From the NCBI GenBank assembly GCA_029984855.1, contig JARQZL010000049.1, positions 1 through 57,018 of the forward strand: DNA of 57,018 nt, given 5' to 3'. This DNA is from Archaeoglobales archaeon (lineage in GTDB: Archaea > Halobacteriota > Archaeoglobi > Archaeoglobales > Archaeoglobaceae). Positions within the stretch are counted from its first letter, which is position 1. The number at the start of each line of letters is the position of its first letter. The notes beneath the pieces are model-generated. The model was not told where the DNA came from. It did not search any database and saw nothing but the letters and a program-made list of their open reading frames with translations. Positions 52,853 to 57,018 of this stretch are shown one piece after another. The translations under genes and the position numbers were made by a program.

Positions 52853-53611
52853 CTAATATCTCAGTTTTTCTTTCACAAGCTCTGCAACTTTTCTCCCGCT
52901 GAGCAGCATCCCGCCAAATATGGGCCCCATTCTCGGCAGGCCATAGACGGCAGCAACGCTCATACCCGTGACAAACAACCCCGGATAAACCTCAGAAGTG
53001 TTCTCAACTACAGCTTCCTCAGCTTTTTCTGCCCACATGTACTTCTCGCCCGCTAAGCTCAATTTGCCTGTCTTTCTGGCAACGATGTTGCAGACAGATG
53101 CATCGTGACCTGTTGCATCAACAACGGCTTTGCATGCAACCGTCATGGGGTCAATATGCAGGTTAGATATCTCAACTGCCGTCCAGTTTATGACGAGGCC
53201 AGCCATCCTGTCATCCCTGATCATCACATCCTCCACATTTATCAGATTGAAGATGGCTGCTCCCGCCTTTATTGCATTATATGTGAGACCAGAAGCAAGT
53301 TCTATCGCATCAACAACATAATGAGTGTCATCGTACTTCTCGTATTCAATTCCAGCATCATCAAGGATTTCAAGAGCGTTACCCTGAACAACAACCCTGT
53401 TGAACATCATTCCACCGCCCCATATTCCGCCGCCAAGACTGAGCTTCTTCTCGAAGAGCGAAACATCAAAACCGTTCTTTGCAAGATAGTAAGCTGCAAC
53501 AAGACCCGAAGGCCCACCGCCAACTATGCATACATCAGATTCAACGCTTTTCAGAAGTTTCTCCATGTACTTTCCGGCTATCGCCCTCGTTATCGTCGTT
53601 TCTTCAATCAT
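52853..53611 (-). CDS. thi4: Thi4-type thiazole synthase, sulfide-using form
   Basis: Thi4 makes the ADP-thiazole precursor of thiamine from NAD, glycine and sulfur. The 252-residue flavin/NAD-type protein has the dinucleotide motif VGGGPSGLVAAYYLAK (about 30-45), GGGIWGGGMMFN and the C-terminal GLFVTGMSVAAVYGLPRMGPIFGGM (core GLFVTGMSVAA). The donor cysteine of yeast Thi4 is replaced by His152 (NLHIDPMTV), as in archaeal enzymes that use free sulfide catalytically. A ribulose-1,5-bisphosphate synthase label is sometimes given to this family, but the motif favours thiazole synthesis. Confidence 0.9.
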   Translation of the reverse strand: MIEETTITRAIAGKYMEKLLKSVESDVCIVGGGPSGLVAAYYLAKNGFDVSLFEKKLSLGGGIWGGGMMFNRVVVQGNALEILDDAGIEYEKYDDTHYVVDAIELASGLTYNAIKAGAAIFNLINVEDVMIRDDRMAGLVINWTAVEISNLHIDPMTVACKAVVDATGHDASVCNIVARKTGKLSLAGEKYMWAEKAEEAVVENTSEVYPGLFVTGMSVAAVYGLPRMGPIFGGMLLSGRKVAELVKEKLRY

Positions 53612-53682
53612 GCCCCCGCATATACATGACAGTAAAAAAGCTTAACCCTTCTCATGGAAGTTTCTCGTGGAAGGTAAAAAGC

Positions 53683-54924
53683 TCAGCAGCTCAGCCTGGC
53701 ACCGAGATTTTTAAGGGCGTCGAAATAGCCGGGAAACGAGACGGAGACAACTTCAGCATTTTTAACCGTAACGTCTGTCACAAGGCCGAGGAGTGAGAAA
53801 GCAAGAGCCATTCTGTGATCCCCAAACGAATCAACGGTTCCACTTCCAATCTTTCCACCCCTGATGATGAGGCCATCCCGCCTTTTCTCAACATCAACAC
53901 CAAGGCTTCTCAGGTTCGCATAGCAGCCTTCAATCCTGTCTATCTCCTTTATTCTGAGGTGTTCTGCATTGTAAATTGTTGTCTTGCCCTTCGCAACTGC
54001 TGCAAGAACAGCAATAGTTGGAACGAGATCGGGTATGTCAGATGCATCAACATCAACTCCTTCAAGTTCGGACTGTTCGGCGGTAATTATACCCCTGTCC
54101 CTGTCCCATCTGACTTTTCCGCCCATCTGCTTTGCTATTTCAACTATACGCTTGTCACCCTGCCTTGAATCCGACATGTTTAGAATTCTGATTTTGCCGG
54201 CAAGCAGGCCAGCAGCAATGAGATAGCTTGCCGACGAGAAGTCCGCAGGAACGCTGAAAGTTCGCAGCCTGTACTGCTGTTCACCGGGTATCCAGAACTT
54301 TTCATCTTCAACATCAACCACAATACCGCTCTCCTCAAGCACGTGAAGGGTTACGTCTATGTATGGTCTGGATTTAACCTCCTCAACCTCAATTTCAGAA
54401 TCGAGCCTTGCAAGGGGGAGAGAGAATAGTAAGGATGATATAAATTGGGAACTTTCAGCTTTAATGGATGTTTTACCTCCTTTCAGGACCCCACAAACCT
54501 CTACAGGGGCTCTAAACTGCTCATCACCCCTGATCCTTGCGCCAAGCCTGTTCAAAGCAAGGGCAAGACTTCTGTTCGGCCTTTTCCTGAGAGACTCATC
54601 GCCATCTAATACGCATAGCTGTTTTGAGTGGGAAAGGATGCCGAGAAAAAACCTCAATGTGGTTCCGGAGTTCTCCACATTTATGTAGCCTGCAGCATTT
54701 ATGTCCTCAACTCCTCTGAAGGCAATTGTTTTCCTTCTGATGACTTCAGCCCCGATAAACCTGCAGGCGTTGAGAGTTGCTATTGTGTCGTTTGATAAGA
54801 GAGGGTTTTCCACAGATGCCGAAGGTGAGAGGGATGCGGCAATAAATGCTCGATGAGTGTAGCTCTTCGATGGTGGAGGGATGGCTTCTCCATCTATCTC
54901 GCTTTTTAAAATTCTTATGTTCAT
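53683..54924 (-). CDS. aroA: 3-phosphoshikimate 1-carboxyvinyltransferase (EPSP synthase)
   Basis: AroA transfers enolpyruvate to shikimate-3-phosphate in aromatic amino acid synthesis. The 413-residue protein shows PPSKSYTHRAFIAASLS (active-site Lys), NSGTTLRFFLG, LDGDESLRKRPN, the SSQFISSLLFSLPL segment, DIPDLVPTIAVLAA and GDHRMALAFSLLG. Other shikimate genes are not nearby. The last codons end LGARLSC. Confidence 0.95.
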   Translation of the reverse strand: MNIRILKSEIDGEAIPPPSKSYTHRAFIAASLSPSASVENPLLSNDTIATLNACRFIGAEVIRRKTIAFRGVEDINAAGYINVENSGTTLRFFLGILSHSKQLCVLDGDESLRKRPNRSLALALNRLGARIRGDEQFRAPVEVCGVLKGGKTSIKAESSQFISSLLFSLPLARLDSEIEVEEVKSRPYIDVTLHVLEESGIVVDVEDEKFWIPGEQQYRLRTFSVPADFSSASYLIAAGLLAGKIRILNMSDSRQGDKRIVEIAKQMGGKVRWDRDRGIITAEQSELEGVDVDASDIPDLVPTIAVLAAVAKGKTTIYNAEHLRIKEIDRIEGCYANLRSLGVDVEKRRDGLIIRGGKIGSGTVDSFGDHRMALAFSLLGLVTDVTVKNAEVVSVSFPGYFDALKNLGARLSC

Positions 54925-55008
54925 GTAATCACCTTACTTATGTTTATGCAATATCTTTGCCGTACTCGTATTTCGTTGCAACTTTCTTATCCTGAAGATA
55001 TATTGCCA
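54925..55008. other. Short gap, nothing seen
   Basis: Eighty-four A/T-rich bases between hemD and aroA, both on the minus strand. It may hold the aroA leader and promoter; no structured element or open frame is evident. Confidence 0.3.
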
Positions 55009-55770
55009 CTATTTGGCACAGATGAATTTATTGCTTTCGCTTGATTTTAGCAGGGCGATAACCCCATCAAATGAGTATTCTTCAGGCATCAAAGCCTTTA
55101 TACCATAGCTTTCCAGTGCTTTTGCTGTTGGAGGGCCTATAGCAACAACGGTAATTCTGGAGAGAGCCATCCTGATTTTCTCAAGCAAACCCTCCTTTTC
55201 CGCAAGCTCCATAAAACTGCGCACCATCATCCTGCTTGAGAAAACGACTGCGTCAACCTCTCCGTCAGCTATTTTTTTTAATACATCCAGCTGCTCCCTG
55301 CCGTGCTCTTCCTGAATTGTGTAAAGGACTATTTCCTCTACATCCGCATATTCAGCAATTTTTAGCAGAACCGGGTCGCCTTTGTTGCTTCTCATGATGA
55401 CAACTCTACCCTCAACCTTTTCTGCGAATTCCCTCACTATGCTTTCTGAATCAAATTTTGATGGGATTTCAGCATTTATTCCAGCTTTCTCCAGCATACC
55501 TGCAGTCCTCTTACCTATCGCAATTACCCTCTTTCCATCAAGCCCGATATTTTCCAGAACTATTTTTGCTGCGGTCTGACTCGTTATGATTGCAGTCGAG
55601 AAGTCTGCTTTTTTCAGTCTCTCAATGCCCTCCTGACTTACAACCGTTTTGAGAAAGGGGACAGCAACGACGTTAAATCCCTCTTTACTGAACTTCTCGA
55701 CAGTTTCATCTATGTACTCTGCGGGTCTGAATACTGCTACACTCATTGTGCCAACTTTTTTATTTTGCAT
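55009..55770 (-). CDS. hemD: Uroporphyrinogen-III synthase
   Basis: HemD cyclises hydroxymethylbilane to uroporphyrinogen III, the first branch-point tetrapyrrole that feeds the siroheme and heme genes at 5209-6852. The ~253-residue protein has the weakly conserved two-lobe pattern: SVAVFRPAEYIDETV, STAIITSQTAAKIVLEN, GKRVIAIGKRTAGMLEKAG, VDAVVFSSRMMVRSF and ITVVAIGPPTAKALESYG. ATG 55770 follows ggaggt by seven bases and is preferred over ATG 55746, which gives the family-like MSVAVFRP start. The longer frame to 55833 would run far into the divergent gene. Confidence 0.88.
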   Translation of the reverse strand: MQNKKVGTMSVAVFRPAEYIDETVEKFSKEGFNVVAVPFLKTVVSQEGIERLKKADFSTAIITSQTAAKIVLENIGLDGKRVIAIGKRTAGMLEKAGINAEIPSKFDSESIVREFAEKVEGRVVIMRSNKGDPVLLKIAEYADVEEIVLYTIQEEHGREQLDVLKKIADGEVDAVVFSSRMMVRSFMELAEKEGLLEKIRMALSRITVVAIGPPTAKALESYGIKALMPEEYSFDGVIALLKSSESNKFICAK

Positions 55771-55783
55771 GTCTACAACCTCC

Positions 55784-56494
55784 ATGCTTCGTGGAATAAA
55801 GCTCCTTGCACGGAATCCGGCCATAATGCTCATACCGCTTGCCGGAATTGTTGTGTTCTATCTGATACTCGTTGCCGGCGTGCTGACGATAATTCCGGCA
55901 GAACAGCTTATAAATTTAGGGGATATAGAAAAGCTGAAAGAGTTTGTTACGGCCAATCCATCCAGAAGTGTAGCAGTATTCATTCTATTTGGGATTGTTG
56001 CCTTCGTTGCACTGGAATTCTTTAATGCCGCTCTCATTGGTTCATCCTTGGACGTTGCGACTAATGGAAGATTTAGACTGTCCGATAGCTGGAGCTACGG
56101 ACTGCTTTACACACCACGACTTGTAGCCCTCGACCTGCTCTGCAGCCTTGCACTACTTGCCTTTGCAATGCCGTTCACACTGCTGTACTACATAACAGAG
56201 AGCAAGATTGCTTATTTTGCCGCTTTACTCTCGGCTCTCCTCTCAACCCCTCTGCTGACCATGCCAAGATACGTTCTCATAGCGGAGAACTGTGGAATTT
56301 TTGAGGCGATATCTGAAGGGTTTGAATTTGCAATCCAGAATTATCCCAGAATTATGGTAGCAATTATTCTTGCAGCAGTAATTGCCCTGCCTTCAGCCAT
56401 CGGGCTCGCTTTTATAGCTGCTCCTGTTGCAAATTCTCTTCTCAGCATCTGGCTTAATGTTCTCTATGTGAAAGACAACACCCCGAAGATTTGA
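55784..56494 (+). CDS. Polytopic membrane protein of unknown function
   Basis: A ~236-residue protein with about five or six hydrophobic segments (for example LIPLAGIVVFYLILVAGVL, SVAVFILFGIVAFVALEFF and MVAIILAAVIALPSAIGLAF). It begins MLRGIKLLARNPAIML, typical of small archaeal/bacterial DUF-type membrane proteins that open with a conserved N-x-P segment. ATG 55784 is 27-30 bases from a run of T/A (tttttt-attttg) that may be its TATA; ATG 55769 is also possible. It is divergent from hemD with overlapping 5' regions. No function can be assigned. Confidence 0.6.
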   Translation: MLRGIKLLARNPAIMLIPLAGIVVFYLILVAGVLTIIPAEQLINLGDIEKLKEFVTANPSRSVAVFILFGIVAFVALEFFNAALIGSSLDVATNGRFRLSDSWSYGLLYTPRLVALDLLCSLALLAFAMPFTLLYYITESKIAYFAALLSALLSTPLLTMPRYVLIAENCGIFEAISEGFEFAIQNYPRIMVAIILAAVIALPSAIGLAFIAAPVANSLLSIWLNVLYVKDNTPKI

Positions 56495-56538
56495 ATAACT
56501 TCCCCGGGCTGAATGGAGAAAAACATAGAATTATAAAA

Positions 56539-56688
56539 TTATTTGCCCCTCCTCTCCTTCGACTTCGGTCTCAGACCTTTGTAACCGCATTTTCTGCATG
56601 TTTTCGCCTTTACAGGATTTCGAGCGTTACAGCGCATGCAGATTTTGACATTAAAGAGTCTTGCTTCCGCCTCCGGAAATCTTGCCAT
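56539..56688 (-). CDS. rpl40e: 50S ribosomal protein L40e
   Basis: A 49-residue zinc-ribbon ribosomal protein. The minus-strand translation is [20 protein letters not shown] then [20 protein letters not shown] and a basic tail, ending RGK. The four cysteines C17, C20, C31 and C34 form the C-x2-C-x10-C-x2-C zinc site. ATG 56694 two codons upstream (after gaggag) is an alternative start. The small gene is easily missed in gene finding. Confidence 0.93.
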   Translation of the reverse strand: MARFPEAEARLFNVKICMRCNARNPVKAKTCRKCGYKGLRPKSKERRGK

Positions 56689-56694
56689 GGACAT

Positions 56695-56877
56695 CACTCT
56701 CCTCAATTATGAAATATTACTTTCAGTTCCCCTTAGCCAAGGTAACTCTCAGCTCCCTTAACCAAGGTAAATTTTACCACAACCTTAGATTGTCGCTATT
56801 TAAGGGTTTTGCCGACGTTATGGAATTAAATGGTGGTAATGAGTATTGACTAAATAATAAAATTTAAAAAGAGAAAA
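56695..56877. other. Intergenic region between rpl40e and the right-edge gene
   Basis: About 180 A/T-rich bases holding promoter elements for both divergent genes and an imperfect direct repeat near the rpl40e side (listed separately). No open frame of note was seen. Confidence 0.4.
56724..56770. repeat. Two imperfect 21-22-base direct repeats
   Basis: cagttccccttagccaaggtaa (56724-56745; 22 bases, shown by its core ccccttagccaaggtaa) recurs as the related cagctcccttaaccaaggtaa core at 56750-56770. Both contain a cctt-nnnn-aagg inverted pair. Spacing is about 26 bases. They lie upstream of rpl40e and could be a regulator site. Confidence 0.45.
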
Positions 56878-56890
56878 ACATATATATTTC
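56878..56890 (+). promoter_or_regulatory. TATA box of the right-edge gene
   Basis: acatatatattt lies about 30 bases before ATG 56914 and matches a consensus archaeal TATA box. Confidence 0.6.
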
Positions 56891-56913
56891 ACAAATAGCT
56901 CGGGAATGAGAGT

Positions 56914-57018
56914 ATGAACTCTGGAAAGATTGCTGTAATAGCTATCAGTCTTCTTGCCGTGGGAGTGGTGGCGTTACCGCAGACAGTTTCCATGTTCGCC
57001 GGTCAGCATTACTGGTAT
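56914..57018 (+). CDS. N-terminus of a secreted or membrane-anchored protein (partial)
   Basis: Only 35 codons are in the window: MNSGKIAVIAISLLAVGVVA, then LPQTVSMFAGQHYWY. The hydrophobic stretch (about 5-22) looks like an export signal or membrane anchor, so the body is probably outside the cell. The GQHYWY end reminds me of N-termini of some archaeal multiheme c-type cytochromes, but no CxxCH is visible yet, so this is a weak guess. It is not an archaellin: the class III signal and family pattern are missing. Confidence 0.55.
   Translation, partial: MNSGKIAVIAISLLAVGVVALPQTVSMFAGQHYWY

Noticed and set aside
56914-57018. Archaellin gene start
   Set aside because: No class III signal peptide and no archaellin N-terminal pattern; the sequence looks like an ordinary export signal.

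Overview
The window is chromosomal DNA of a euryarchaeon, most likely a member of the Archaeoglobales (a Geoglobus/Ferroglobus/Archaeoglobus-like genome). The evidence is archaeal XPB-Bax1, ribosomal protein L40e, an archaellum (arl) operon, archaeal CheF, a Fae-Hps fusion, siroheme-based heme synthesis, bacterial-type GyrB, archaeal TATA boxes about 27 bases before many (often leaderless) starts, and GGTGATC-type ribosome binding sites. Genes are dense, with few gaps over 150 bases. I saw no rRNA, tRNA, CRISPR array or insertion sequence. The genus is an inference; no marker was compared against a database.

Layout. 1-5212: partial truA, then the XPB/Bax1 repair pair, a Cas4-like nuclease, a methyltransferase and an eIF2B-like protein. 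5209-6852 (minus): precorrin-2 dehydrogenase/ferrochelatase and a fused siroheme decarboxylase for heme. 6887-9639 (minus): a tightly coupled signalling operon of a KaiC-like ATPase, a dead-KaiC::Ras-like GTPase fusion, a Roadblock protein and a V4R sensor. 9668-15897 (minus): tatC, gyrB, a Cys-cluster protein, rpiA, surE, larE and an fdhD-like gene. 16214-21649 (plus): a THUMP-only ThiI relative, panE, two CBS proteins, an RNA ligase and a DUF1464 ASKHA protein.

21797-36003 is a motility block: arlCE-F-G-H-I-J, a HEAT-repeat protein and cheF on the plus strand, converging on cheY-B-A-C-D-R plus a small membrane protein on the minus strand. Archaellins, prepilin peptidase, cheW and receptors are absent and must lie elsewhere. 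36105-45938 holds a thiolase, another KaiC-like ATPase, citramalate/isopropylmalate synthase, DUF2070 and TPR membrane proteins, the NAD(P)HX repair enzyme, a membrane-tethered winged-helix regulator and fae-hps. 46016-49565 is a trehalose locus (treT and otsA-otsB) in which otsA is frameshifted by a 67-base interval between two 24-base direct repeats. 49640-56688 carries tpiA, a TlyA-like methyltransferase, a UPF1-like helicase, thi4, aroA, hemD, a membrane protein and rpl40e. A secreted-protein gene begins at the right edge.

Most unusual points: the KaiC/GTPase/Roadblock/V4R operon; the ThiI relative without a PP-loop; an FdhD relative without its CxxC, coupled to larE; an RNA ligase embedded with CBS proteins; the frameshifted otsA; and a cheB gene whose only well-placed start is ATT.
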